From Candidatus Gastranaerophilales bacterium (GTDB lineage Bacteria; Cyanobacteriota; Vampirovibrionia; Gastranaerophilales; Gastranaerophilaceae), in assembly GCA_944323165.1 (NCBI GenBank), contig CALURK010000011.1:1-55396 (forward strand): 55,396 nucleotides of DNA. The letters are read 5' to 3'. How positions within the stretch are numbered: position 1 is the first letter of the stretch; each line of letters starts with the position of its first letter. Positions 1 through 8,631 of the stretch are shown here, in pieces. The notes beneath the pieces are model-generated. The model had not been told where the DNA came from. It searched no databases and worked only from the letters and a program-made list of their open reading frames with translations. A program made the position numbers and the translations under genes.

Positions 1-1
1 A

Positions 2-2992
2 GAAAACCGCAGTTTGAGAGCACCTGCTGTCTTAAAACCGCTCCTGGAAGCTGCTTTTATTGATAAAAATCTAGCATTTTCTGTTCTTTCTATGAAAAAG
101 AATAATGGTGAGCCGAGGTTTAATACACTTGAACTTAGTATTGTACTTGACAGTTTCAAATCAAAACTTCCGCTTGTTAAAGAAATTTTCAATCTTGAAA
201 AGCTTTATAATATGGATATAGATCCGTCCAGAGTTATTTTACAAACTAATAGTACAGAGGATATCAGAACAGCATTCAGTTATCAATATTGCAGAATGCT
301 GAATGATATAAAAAAAGACAATGGTTCTCCTATGTATCATCCATTCTATGATATTCGCGAAGGTATACAACAAGCATTAATTGACAATCCGGAAGTCACA
401 TTGCATTACCTAAACAAGAATGTGCCGAATGATCGTACTGCGTATAATGGCACAGTAATAAGGGCATTGAATAACATTGCAAAGAAATGTCCGGAATTAG
501 AAATAGTTTTTAGGCAAAGATTAGAATTCATAAAAAATGATGAATCTCATACACAAAGAGATAAAATGTTAGGAACAATTAAAGCTTTAGCAGAAGTAAA
601 TAATTTCGATAACGCCCTAAAAATTTATGAACACGCATCAGAACTTGGCATCGACAACCATATAAATACTATTCTTGAAAAAGCAGATTCTATTCCGTAT
701 GACAAACTTGTATACTTAAAAGATACCTTAGGCAGAGAACGAATATCCCAAATGTCTGCCGGAGAGTTGTCATTTGCAATTGAATTTGCACATTTAGCAA
801 AAGTCTCAAATATTAATGAAATTCCTATGGAAAATAAAAAGACTTTTTTAAGGGATTTGGTAGCATCTAACAGCGATTTATTTAAAATTTCAGATGAACT
901 TGCAAAAGATTTCCCAATACTTCCGAGAAATCAGGAACAATACTGCGAACTTCTTCCGTCTCTGGTACGTTCATTAGGTATTGAAACAGTTCAGCTTAGT
1001 CCGGAAAAGGTTGAAACCTTCAAAAAATCAATAGATGATTTGTCTCAATCTATTGCAAAAATTTCCGACTCTGAATTTGCGAACCTTCATATCAGTCAGG
1101 AATTTACAAAAGATGATTTTGTAAACGTAGTTCTTGAAAAAGTCAAAGATTTACCGCAGACAGAAAGACAGAAAGTATTCGACTATTTTGGTTTCGATAT
1201 TATCAAAAATGACGGCAACAAAACTACCGGATATTCAATTACCGGTTATCCGGTAAATCTCAACAACGGGAAAAAGCTTGCGCAGATTACAGACCCTAAA
1301 ACGCAGGCAGTAGTAGAAAATTTAAAACCCGATGTTATAAAATTTTCACAAAATAATCCTATCAAATGCGAAAATCCGGCTGTTGAAAAACTTCTCAATG
1401 AAATTGCAGAAGTCTTGCCGGAAATCAGAACAATGATTGGCAAAACACAACATGCTACACACAGCTTTGATGTAATGCAGCATTCTCTGAAAGTTATGCA
1501 AAAAATCTCGCAGGATCCTAAATTCAAAACATTGAATGAATCAGACCAAAAAATTATGCTCCTCGCTTCACTTTTGCACGATATTACAAAACGAGAAGGC
1601 TTCTCAGACAAAACTCACGCAAGCAACGGAAGTTTTGATGCATTCTATATTGCAAAGAAATTTAATTTAACAAGAGAAGAAGAAATTAAATTGTATTCAA
1701 TAGCCCGTCATCACGAGTGGCTGGAATTTGTAAACACTTCAAGAAATGAAGCGGAGTTAACAAAGCGGCTTCAATCTGTAGCATTTGACCTCCAGCAGGA
1801 TAACCTATTTGATATGGCGCTTATGTTCACACACGCAGACTTAAAAGCTGTAAAATCCGACAATACTTTCCATGACTCAACAACCGGTCGTATAAATCCA
1901 AAATTCAACGGTGAAGAACGGGTATTTAATGATAATAAAGGAGCACAAATCAGCCTCGGGCAGAGTGCCGATATTTATGCAAAACGCATAAAAACATATA
2001 TTAACGAACTTAAAAAATCAATACCTCTGACTCCTGTTACACAAGTTCCAACCTCTGATGTAATAAGAACACACATAAAACAGATTAATCCGGACGGAAG
2101 CACCGAGCACAAAGGTGTTTATGTTGACTCTGACGGTTTAATAGTAATTAAATTTAATGAAGTAACCGACTGGGAAGCATTAGGATTCCCAAAAGGAACA
2201 ACTACAAGCGGAGTTACCGGTACAGGAAGAGTTCGGCAAGGCAGAGAGAAGATTCTTGAGTCCGAATTTAATACCGGAAACTTCAAATTCTTTGCACACG
2301 CTCTTAACTATTCAAACCAGCTTGTCAAATTCGACTCCTTCGGGCTGCCGGATTCAGATGCACTATTATCCGTAACATATATGGAACGCCCTGAATCCAA
2401 ACATCGTAATTACAGAACGCAAGGTATTGGCTTAAATATAAAATCTAAATATGTTTACGGCGGCGGAGAAACTGACGCCGGTTCAGGCTACAGCAAAAAT
2501 ATTGCTGAATTTAAAGAGAACTATATTTTCGGCGGCAGGCGTGAAGGTGATAGAGTCTTTACTGCAAATCTTATAAAAAAAGCTACCGGAATGAGCGATG
2601 AACAGTATATAGAATTTGTCGAGAAAAACCAGAACAAATCCTGGAATGAAGTTGAACCGATTGACAACTCTGATCCTGTTGAATTCAGAAATAAATTAAT
2701 TAAAGCATTCGCCGAAAATATAGTTTCAAGCCAACGAGCACAAAAGCGTGCTTATGACGAGTTTTATGCTTCTAATCCGGAAGCGCCTATGTTTACCTGG
2801 GCTTACAGTGCTGATGCAAACGAAAAAATCAAAAATCCTCTTGAATTTTTACATAGAAATGAACTTACCCAAGTTGAAGAAAATATTAAACAAATAGGTG
2901 AAGTCGAATTAACTCCTGTTGCAGAAAGAACAGAATTTTTAAGACAATATTCACTTGAAAGAGATATTCCAATGTTTATATTTGGGGATTAA
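2..2992 (+). CDS. HD-domain protein, 5'-partial
   Basis: The frame is open from the first bases of the window, so the true start lies upstream. The first usable start inside is TTG at 14, which would give 992 residues. Numbered from there, an HD phosphohydrolase domain occupies about residues 475-625. It shows the paired histidines before the core (HATHSFDVMQH), the metal-binding HD pair in SLLHDITK at 522-523, and a later HHEW and HAD. The first 450 residues are helical and look like repeats. The last 330 contain no domain I recognise. HD domains of this kind usually hydrolyse phosphate esters or nucleotides, but the substrate cannot be read here. It is followed 68 bp later by surE with its own promoter. 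Confidence 0.75.
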   Translation, partial: ENRSLRAPAVLKPLLEAAFIDKNLAFSVLSMKKNNGEPRFNTLELSIVLDSFKSKLPLVKEIFNLEKLYNMDIDPSRVILQTNSTEDIRTAFSYQYCRMLNDIKKDNGSPMYHPFYDIREGIQQALIDNPEVTLHYLNKNVPNDRTAYNGTVIRALNNIAKKCPELEIVFRQRLEFIKNDESHTQRDKMLGTIKALAEVNNFDNALKIYEHASELGIDNHINTILEKADSIPYDKLVYLKDTLGRERISQMSAGELSFAIEFAHLAKVSNINEIPMENKKTFLRDLVASNSDLFKISDELAKDFPILPRNQEQYCELLPSLVRSLGIETVQLSPEKVETFKKSIDDLSQSIAKISDSEFANLHISQEFTKDDFVNVVLEKVKDLPQTERQKVFDYFGFDIIKNDGNKTTGYSITGYPVNLNNGKKLAQITDPKTQAVVENLKPDVIKFSQNNPIKCENPAVEKLLNEIAEVLPEIRTMIGKTQHATHSFDVMQHSLKVMQKISQDPKFKTLNESDQKIMLLASLLHDITKREGFSDKTHASNGSFDAFYIAKKFNLTREEEIKLYSIARHHEWLEFVNTSRNEAELTKRLQSVAFDLQQDNLFDMALMFTHADLKAVKSDNTFHDSTTGRINPKFNGEERVFNDNKGAQISLGQSADIYAKRIKTYINELKKSIPLTPVTQVPTSDVIRTHIKQINPDGSTEHKGVYVDSDGLIVIKFNEVTDWEALGFPKGTTTSGVTGTGRVRQGREKILESEFNTGNFKFFAHALNYSNQLVKFDSFGLPDSDALLSVTYMERPESKHRNYRTQGIGLNIKSKYVYGGGETDAGSGYSKNIAEFKENYIFGGRREGDRVFTANLIKKATGMSDEQYIEFVEKNQNKSWNEVEPIDNSDPVEFRNKLIKAFAENIVSSQRAQKRAYDEFYASNPEAPMFTWAYSADANEKIKNPLEFLHRNELTQVEENIKQIGEVELTPVAERTEFLRQYSLERDIPMFIFGD

Positions 2993-3021
2993 GAAATAGT
3001 ATGTACAAGAAAACTTTATCC

Positions 3022-3030
3022 TGATATAAT
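3022..3030 (+). promoter_or_regulatory. extended -10 promoter of surE
   Basis: TGA-TATAAT forms an extended -10 box (TGnTATAAT) about 30 bp before the surE ATG. There is no clear -35, as expected for an extended -10 promoter. A Shine-Dalgarno-like GGAAGGGG precedes the ATG. Confidence 0.5.
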
Positions 3031-3060
3031 TGAATAGCTGCAATTCAGGAAGGGGCGTAA

Positions 3061-3852
3061 ATGAAAATACTTATATCAAACGATGACGGAATTTTGGCAA
3101 ACGGGATTAGAGCTTTAATTGAAGCACTTGCGCCGTGCCACGATGTTTACGTCGTTGCTCCTGACAGAGAAAGAAGTGCAGCAGGGCATTCTCTTACGCT
3201 TCACACCCCTTTGAGAGTTGAAGAAGTTGACGCAAAATACGGCTCTAAGCGCTGCTGGATGACAACCGGAACTCCGGGTGATTGCGTTAAGCTTGCAATT
3301 AATGCAATATTAGCGAAAGAAGAATTGCCTGATTTAGTAATTTCAGGGATTAATCACGGACCAAATTTGGGGGCTGATATTTTGTATTCAGGGACTGTAA
3401 GTTGTGCTATGGAAGGTGCAATGATGGGATATCCCAGTATTGCAACTTCGCTTGCAAGTCTTAGGAATGATTACGAAGATTTTAACTTTGCGGCTTCTTT
3501 TGTTGCAGAACTTTTGAATAAACTTGAAACCTACCATATTCCACCTAAAACGATATTAAATATAAATATACCGGGTTTGGAAAAAGAGGATATTGCAGGG
3601 ATTGCAATTACTGAGCTTGGAAGCAGAATGTTTACGGATGCTTATGAAAGAAGAGTTGATCCGAGAGGAAAAGTTTATTATTGGATGGCGGGCGAATTAA
3701 TCAATGAGCCGGAAGATGCTTCGACTGATATTGCTGCGGTTAGAAATAACAAGATTTCAATTACTCCTGTAACTTATGAAATGACAAGAGTTAATATAAT
3801 GAATGAGCTTTCAGAAAAATTGTGTACCGAAGATGTGTGTAACTGGTTCTGA
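3061..3852 (+). CDS. surE: 5'/3'-nucleotidase SurE
   Basis: SurE is a metal-dependent phosphatase that removes phosphate from nucleoside 5'- and 3'-monophosphates, and it is linked to stationary-phase survival. At 263 residues it has the usual family length. The N-terminal MKILISNDDG supplies the metal ligands Asp8 and Asp9. Ser39 lies in PDRERSAAGHS and Asn98 in SGINHGPNLG, so the complete metal site is present. The ATG at 3061 follows a strong purine-rich ribosome site, and an extended -10 box lies just upstream. The gene stands alone; the next gene has its own promoter. Confidence 0.95.
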   Translation: MKILISNDDGILANGIRALIEALAPCHDVYVVAPDRERSAAGHSLTLHTPLRVEEVDAKYGSKRCWMTTGTPGDCVKLAINAILAKEELPDLVISGINHGPNLGADILYSGTVSCAMEGAMMGYPSIATSLASLRNDYEDFNFAASFVAELLNKLETYHIPPKTILNINIPGLEKEDIAGIAITELGSRMFTDAYERRVDPRGKVYYWMAGELINEPEDASTDIAAVRNNKISITPVTYEMTRVNIMNELSEKLCTEDVCNWF

Positions 3853-3866
3853 TATAAATAATATGC

Positions 3867-3895
3867 TTGCATAGATATATCCTTTGTGATACACT
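3867..3895 (+). promoter_or_regulatory. promoter of the malQ-like gene
   Basis: TTGCAT (3867-3872), a 17-bp spacer and TACACT (3890-3895), with TG one base before the -10. The predicted transcript starts near 3902. This lies after the in-frame ATG at 3896 and supports the ATG at 3938 as the real start of the downstream gene. Confidence 0.5.
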
Positions 3896-3937
3896 TTGCA
3901 TGCTAAGTTATATGTGTGTATTGTAGAGGAGTATCCC

Positions 3938-5836
3938 ATGAAAATTCAGAAAGTTGATAATAGTTTGTCTTTTACCCGCAAACCAAATCAAAAAGAAATG
4001 CAGGTTTATACAAATTCTGTCAATAAGGGTTTAGAACTTTTAGGTAAGCAAGTTGATATTATTTTACACAATGCTTCTGCTCCCGCAGTAAGATCTGAAA
4101 ATACAGGGATTGGATCATTATTTTCCAGAACATCTGTAACGAAGTTGTTTCCATTTTTGAAGAGTCACGGTATAACAGGTATTCAGCAGGAACCAAATGG
4201 GTTGAGAAAAGTTTTGGATAATTCTCCTTATGCGCCGGAATCTAATGCAAAAAATATATTTATGATACCGTTGGAAAAGTTAACTACAGAAGAGTATGGA
4301 AATATATTGTCTAAGAAAACTTTTGATACTATTGTGAATAATAATCCAAATAGAGAAGAAGTTAACTATCCATACGTAAGGAGTATGTATGAATTAGCTT
4401 TGAGAGAAGCGTATAATAACGGAAAAAATTCTAAAGAATTTAAGAAGTTCAAAGCTCAAAGAGAGGGTGATTATGAACAAAGTGCCCTATACAGAGTATT
4501 ATCCAAAATTAATGGAAATGATGATTTTATAATCTGGGGAAATAGTGATTTTTATACGGATGAAGAACTTAAAAAGCTTTCTCAAGCTACCGGTATGGAG
4601 TCTTGGAAAAAAGTAGACAGAAATTTATACAAAGATAAGGATTCAAAGAAATCTCGAGCAAGGATTGCAGAGTTAAAAGAAAAATACAAAGATGATTATG
4701 ATTATTTTCTTTTTCAGCAAATGATATTAGAAAAGGAGAATAAAAAATCTAATAAATTATCTGAAAAAATAGGCATAAAAATAATTGGTGATTCTCCTGT
4801 AGCACCTACAGATGTTGAAACTTGGGTGAATCAGGAATTGTTTTTAAAAGGAAAAGCAATAGGATGTCCTCCAGATTATTTTTCAAAGGATGGTCAACGT
4901 TGGGGATTTAAATATTATGATCCGGAAAAGATATTCAAAAAAGACGGTTCTTTGGGAAAAGCCGGGAAAGTATTAAAAAAGAAGTATGAAGAATACTTTT
5001 CGAGCTTCCCGGGCGGAATACGAATAGATCACATCATAGGTTTAATTGATCCGTTTATCTATACGACAGCAAGTAAGAAAATGACTCCGGAAAATTCTGG
5101 AAGAATATATTCTATTTCTGGAAAGTATAGAAAGAAAAATTATAAGGAATATGCTGATTTGTTGACAAAGATAATTATTCCTTCTGCTGAAAAATATGGG
5201 TTAAAAAAGTCTTCAATAATATGTGAGGATTTAGGGGATAAAACGGCTCCTGTAAAACAAGTTATGAAAAAACTTGATCTTACGGGGATATCTGTCACCC
5301 AATTTGATGATAGAGGAGGTAAAGTTCCTAAGAAAAATGTTATTATGATAGGTTCGCATGATAATGCATCATTTTTAGAGTTTATGAAGGATTTGTTTAA
5401 ATACAAGGATGATAGAACAAAAAATGAAAGATTTTTAAGAAAAACCAGGTTACTAGGAGAAGATACTGCTCCAAAAAGTATGGATGAACAGGAGAAAAAA
5501 CAATATATTCAAGAAATACGAATGAATAAAGATAAATTTCTAACAGCTAGTTTTGCAGAGTTGTTCGCCAGTCCTGCAAGACGTGTACAGATTTTCTTCA
5601 CAGATTTCTTTGGTATAGCAAAGACTTATAATCGTCCCGGAACGACTCAAGGTAATTGGTCTTTAAGACTTGGCGAAAACTTTGAAGATGAGTATTATAA
5701 GAAAGCAAGTGAAGGAAAAGCTCCAAATTTCCCTGAAGTTATTGCAGCAGCCTTAAGACACAGAGGGTTGGATGTAGGAAATGAACAATTGATGCAAGAT
5801 CTAGATAATTCAGCAAAGATAATTAGTGAAAAATAA
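3938..5836 (+). CDS. malQ: 4-alpha-glucanotransferase-like protein (GH77)
   Basis: Amylomaltase-type enzyme that transfers alpha-1,4-glucan segments in maltodextrin and glycogen metabolism. GH77 signatures are visible from about residue 285: IGDSPVAPTDVETWVNQELF, then GCPPDYFSKDGQRWG, then GIRIDH with the nucleophile Asp364. ICEDLG follows with acid/base Glu430, then GSHDN at 472-476. The enzyme is 632 residues, longer than the usual ~500, because of a roughly 100-residue N-terminal extension and several lysine-rich insertions. The start at 3938 is chosen because AGAGGAG lies 6 bp upstream; the earlier ATG at 3896 has no ribosome site and probably lies outside the transcript. The N-terminus (MKIQKVDNSLSFTRK) resembles that of the unrelated protein at 10505-10927. 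The core is divergent, but the catalytic residues are intact. Confidence 0.82.
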   Translation: MKIQKVDNSLSFTRKPNQKEMQVYTNSVNKGLELLGKQVDIILHNASAPAVRSENTGIGSLFSRTSVTKLFPFLKSHGITGIQQEPNGLRKVLDNSPYAPESNAKNIFMIPLEKLTTEEYGNILSKKTFDTIVNNNPNREEVNYPYVRSMYELALREAYNNGKNSKEFKKFKAQREGDYEQSALYRVLSKINGNDDFIIWGNSDFYTDEELKKLSQATGMESWKKVDRNLYKDKDSKKSRARIAELKEKYKDDYDYFLFQQMILEKENKKSNKLSEKIGIKIIGDSPVAPTDVETWVNQELFLKGKAIGCPPDYFSKDGQRWGFKYYDPEKIFKKDGSLGKAGKVLKKKYEEYFSSFPGGIRIDHIIGLIDPFIYTTASKKMTPENSGRIYSISGKYRKKNYKEYADLLTKIIIPSAEKYGLKKSSIICEDLGDKTAPVKQVMKKLDLTGISVTQFDDRGGKVPKKNVIMIGSHDNASFLEFMKDLFKYKDDRTKNERFLRKTRLLGEDTAPKSMDEQEKKQYIQEIRMNKDKFLTASFAELFASPARRVQIFFTDFFGIAKTYNRPGTTQGNWSLRLGENFEDEYYKKASEGKAPNFPEVIAAALRHRGLDVGNEQLMQDLDNSAKIISEK

Positions 5837-5867
5837 AAAAATCCCTCTTAAAAAGAGGGATTTTTTA
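5835..5867. terminator. bidirectional terminator between malQ-like gene and dapF
   Basis: Perfect stem ATCCCTCTT/AAGAGGGAT with an AAA loop, flanked by six A on one side and six T on the other, so it can work in both directions. The dapF stop codon lies within its right arm. Confidence 0.9.
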
Positions 5868-6719
5868 AATGTTTAACAGTTGAGCTTTAAATACATATTC
5901 AGCAGGTCCGGTTAAGAAAACATCTTTTGCTGTCAGAATTTTGTTACCGCCCCATTCTATTTTTACTTTTCCGCCAAGAAGTTCAACTTCTACATTGTTA
6001 TTTAGACATCCCTTTATAATTCCGGCTACAACACTTGCGCAAGCTCCTGTGCCGCAAGCAAGAGTAATTCCGCACCCTCTTTCCCATACACATAATTTAA
6101 TTTTGTCAGGTGAAAGAATTTTAACAAATTCAACATTTGTTTTCTCCGGAAATTCCGCAGAAGTTTCAATAATTGGGCCATATTCTTTAGCAAGTTGCAT
6201 CAGGTCTTCTTCTGGAGAAACAAAAATTACAAAATGCGGATTTCCCATTGATATTGCACTTCCTTCAAATATAGTGTTTTTGATTGCCATTCGATAGTTT
6301 ATGTTGTCATTCGGAACAAATGGTATTAAATCCGGTGATAAAATCGGTTTTGACATGTTAACTCTTACTTCTCCATTTTCAAGAATTTTAGGAGTTATTA
6401 TTAAACCCGAATATGTCTGTACGGAAAATTCTTTTTTGTTAACGAGCCCTTTATCAAAAACATATTTAGCAAAACATCTCATTCCGTTACCGCACATTTG
6501 CGCAGTTGAACCATCAGAATTATAAAAATACCATCCAATATCAGCACTTTCTTCATGCTCATTAGGTATAATAAGCCCATCGGCACCTATACCAAAATGT
6601 CTATCACAAAGTTTTTTTGCTGTGTCTGACATTGAAAGATTAAATTTCAAAAATTCTTCATAATCTAATAGAACAAAATCATTTCCGCAACCTTGCATTT
6701 TTGTAATATTTACATCCAT
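5865..6719 (-). CDS. dapF: diaminopimelate epimerase
   Basis: DapF converts LL- to meso-diaminopimelate in the cytoplasm, the last step before peptidoglycan precursor and lysine synthesis. At 284 residues it has the normal length. The start MDVNITKMQGCGNDF is the family N-terminus. Both catalytic cysteines are present: Cys76 in AQMCGNGMRC and Cys222 in LACGTGACA. AGAGGT precedes the ATG. The gene is divergent from hisS, with only 65 bp for the two promoters, and its 3' end is convergent with the malQ-like gene. Confidence 0.96.
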   Translation of the reverse strand: MDVNITKMQGCGNDFVLLDYEEFLKFNLSMSDTAKKLCDRHFGIGADGLIIPNEHEESADIGWYFYNSDGSTAQMCGNGMRCFAKYVFDKGLVNKKEFSVQTYSGLIITPKILENGEVRVNMSKPILSPDLIPFVPNDNINYRMAIKNTIFEGSAISMGNPHFVIFVSPEEDLMQLAKEYGPIIETSAEFPEKTNVEFVKILSPDKIKLCVWERGCGITLACGTGACASVVAGIIKGCLNNNVEVELLGGKVKIEWGGNKILTAKDVFLTGPAEYVFKAQLLNI

Positions 6720-6784
6720 CTTGTTACCTCTGAACTTTATTTTTTGTAGTACAATTATTTTAAGTATATAAGGGAATTGAGTTT

Positions 6785-8014
6785 ATGGCAATAATAAAAG
6801 TACAAAAAGGAACAAAAGACATACTACCTTCAGAAATGCCGGTATGGCATTTTATGGAAGAAAAAGCATTAGAAGTTTTTTCAAAATATGGTGCAAAAGA
6901 AATTAGAACTCCAATATTTGAAGCAACAGAGCTTTTTGCAAGAGGTGTTGGCGATACTACAGATATAGTAAACAAAGAAATGTATACCTTTGAAAAAAGT
7001 GAAAGATCTTTAACGTTGCGTCCGGAAAATACAGCAGGTGTTGTAAGATCTTTTATAGAAAACGGAATGCATCGTCTTTCAGCACCTGTAAAATTGTGGT
7101 ATAAAGGTCCGATGTTTCGATATGAGCGCCCTCAAGCCGGCAGACAAAGACAATTTCATCAGGTGGGAGTAGAAGTTTTTGGTATAAAACAGGCTACTGC
7201 AGATGCTGAAGTTATTTTGATGGCTGTAAATTACTTAAAATCTTTAGGTTTGAATGATTTGTCCGTAGAACTTAATTCACTCGGGTGTCCAAAGTGCAGA
7301 GAAGAATTTAAGACAAAGCTGAAAGCAGTAATAAAACCTTATTTGAACGAATTATGTCCTGATTGTCAGGCTAGATATGAAAAGAATCCTTTGAGATTAC
7401 TTGATTGTAAGGTAGAGGAATGTAAAGCAATATATGCAAAACCTGAAATTCAGGAAGTTATTCAAGCAGATTTTATATGTGATGATTGTGCTGATCATTT
7501 TAATGAATTGAAAAAATATTTAAATGAGCTTGGTATTAAATATGAAATAAACAAATTGTTGGTAAGAGGTTTGGATTATTATAATAGGACCGTTTTTGAA
7601 ATAAAATCAAATAATTTGGGCTCCCAAAATGCTGTCTGTGGCGGCGGAAGATACGATAGCCTTGTTAGAAATTTAGGGGGAGAAGATACTCCTGCTATAG
7701 GTTTTGCAATGGGTATGGAAAGGTTAGCTTCTCTTATCGGAAACAAAGAAATGCAAAAAACTCAGGCGTTTGTTGTGTCAAATAACATGCAAGAGGCTCT
7801 AAAATTGACAGAAGAGATGCGTGAAAAAGGCATTAGCTGTGAGTTTGATTTGACAAACAAAAAATTTGTAAAACAGTTAGAAAAGGCTTCCAAGGTTGCA
7901 AGGTATGCTTTGATATTGGGCGAGGACGAAATCGCTTCAAATCAAGTTACGGTAAAAAACCTTGATACGTCAGAACAGCAGACATACATAAGAAATGAGG
8001 TTAAACTAATATAG
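6785..8014 (+). CDS. hisS: histidyl-tRNA synthetase
   Basis: Class II aminoacyl-tRNA synthetase that charges tRNA-His. At 409 residues it is typical. Visible are KGTKDILP at the N-terminus, motif 1 around FEATELFARGVGDTTD, motif 2 (GPMFRYERPQAGRQRQFHQ), the histidine-specific LVRGLDYYNRTVFE, and GFAMGMERL of motif 3. A C-terminal anticodon-binding domain follows from about residue 320. A central CxxC...CxxC-type insertion (CPKCREEF, LCPDCQ, CDDCADH) lies between motifs 2 and 3, as in many bacterial HisRS. AAGGGAA precedes the ATG. No aspS follows, although the two genes are often adjacent in other bacteria. Confidence 0.96.
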   Translation: MAIIKVQKGTKDILPSEMPVWHFMEEKALEVFSKYGAKEIRTPIFEATELFARGVGDTTDIVNKEMYTFEKSERSLTLRPENTAGVVRSFIENGMHRLSAPVKLWYKGPMFRYERPQAGRQRQFHQVGVEVFGIKQATADAEVILMAVNYLKSLGLNDLSVELNSLGCPKCREEFKTKLKAVIKPYLNELCPDCQARYEKNPLRLLDCKVEECKAIYAKPEIQEVIQADFICDDCADHFNELKKYLNELGIKYEINKLLVRGLDYYNRTVFEIKSNNLGSQNAVCGGGRYDSLVRNLGGEDTPAIGFAMGMERLASLIGNKEMQKTQAFVVSNNMQEALKLTEEMREKGISCEFDLTNKKFVKQLEKASKVARYALILGEDEIASNQVTVKNLDTSEQQTYIRNEVKLI

Positions 8015-8069
8015 TAGTCAAATAGCATGCCCCAAAATGCTTATTTTATAAGATATAAGGCGACAAGTG

Positions 8070-8090
8070 AGGCTAAAAGCCTTTATTTGC
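8070..8090 (+). terminator. weak terminator after hisS
   Basis: AGGCT-AAA-AGCCT followed by TTTATTT. The stem is only 5 bp, so this call is tentative. Confidence 0.35.
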
Positions 8091-8150
8091 GCTGTATTTA
8101 GTTGCAAAAGCTACAATCAAGACATTGAGGGTATTTTCAAGAAAAAAAGC

Positions 8151-8178
8151 TTGCATTCTTTTATGGAGTCTGTATAAT
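8151..8178 (+). promoter_or_regulatory. promoter of the HU gene
   Basis: TTGCAT (8151-8156), a 16-bp spacer and a perfect TATAAT (8173-8178). Transcription should start near 8185, about 25 bp before the HU ATG. This is one of the best sigma-70-type promoters in the window. Confidence 0.75.
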
Positions 8179-8209
8179 AGAATTTGTAATAGAAGAAAGG
8201 AGTTTTATA

Positions 8210-8488
8210 ATGAACAAAGAAGAATTAGTACAAGAAATTTCTAAGAAATCAAAAGTTACTCAAAAAGAAGCTAACGAAGTATTATCAGCTTTAATTGAAA
8301 CAGTACAAAAAACAGTTTCAAAAGGTAAAAAAGTTACTTTAGTAGGATTTGGTACTTTTGAACCACGCAAGAGAGCTGCAAGAAATGGTAGAAACCCTCA
8401 AACTGGTAAGGAAATCAAGATTCCTGCTAAGACTGTTCCAGTATTCTCAGCTGGTAAGAAATTTAAAGAAGTTGTTAACGGCAAGTAG
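8210..8488 (+). CDS. hup: DNA-binding protein HU
   Basis: Small dimeric histone-like protein that bends and compacts DNA. At 92 residues it has the family length. The N-terminal helical part (MNKEELVQEISKKSKVTQKE) is followed by VTLVGFGTFE and the signature of the DNA-gripping arm (RAARNGRNPQTGKEIKIPA, residues 60-78). GAAAGGAG lies at ideal distance from the ATG. The gene is monocistronic, between a strong promoter and a strong terminator, which fits high expression. Confidence 0.96.
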   Translation: MNKEELVQEISKKSKVTQKEANEVLSALIETVQKTVSKGKKVTLVGFGTFEPRKRAARNGRNPQTGKEIKIPAKTVPVFSAGKKFKEVVNGK

Positions 8489-8512
8489 TTTTTAACAACG
8501 GTAAAGGTTTGA

Positions 8513-8554
8513 TCAGGCGCAAATTGAATTTCAATTTGCGCCTGATTTTGTTTT
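8513..8554 (+). terminator. strong terminator after the HU gene
   Basis: Perfect 15-bp stem (left arm 8513-8527, right arm 8531-8545) with a 3-nt ATT loop, followed by TTTTGTTTT. Confidence 0.92.
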
Positions 8555-8631
8555 AATAAATCTTCATAAGAGGTTGTGTGTTTTTATATTATTGAGTATT
8601 ATTATAATATAACCCAATAAAAGGAAAATAG

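Noticed and set aside
3896..3938. Longer start for the malQ-like gene at 3896
   Set aside because: It lies before the predicted transcript start and lacks a ribosome site; 3938 has AGAGGAG.
5941..6525. Frames opposite dapF
   Set aside because: They are antisense shadows of the well-supported dapF gene, with no ribosome sites or recognisable domains.
8015..8150. Small RNA gene between hisS and the HU gene
   Set aside because: No known RNA fold, promoter or strong terminator is visible; only a weak hairpin at 8070-8082.
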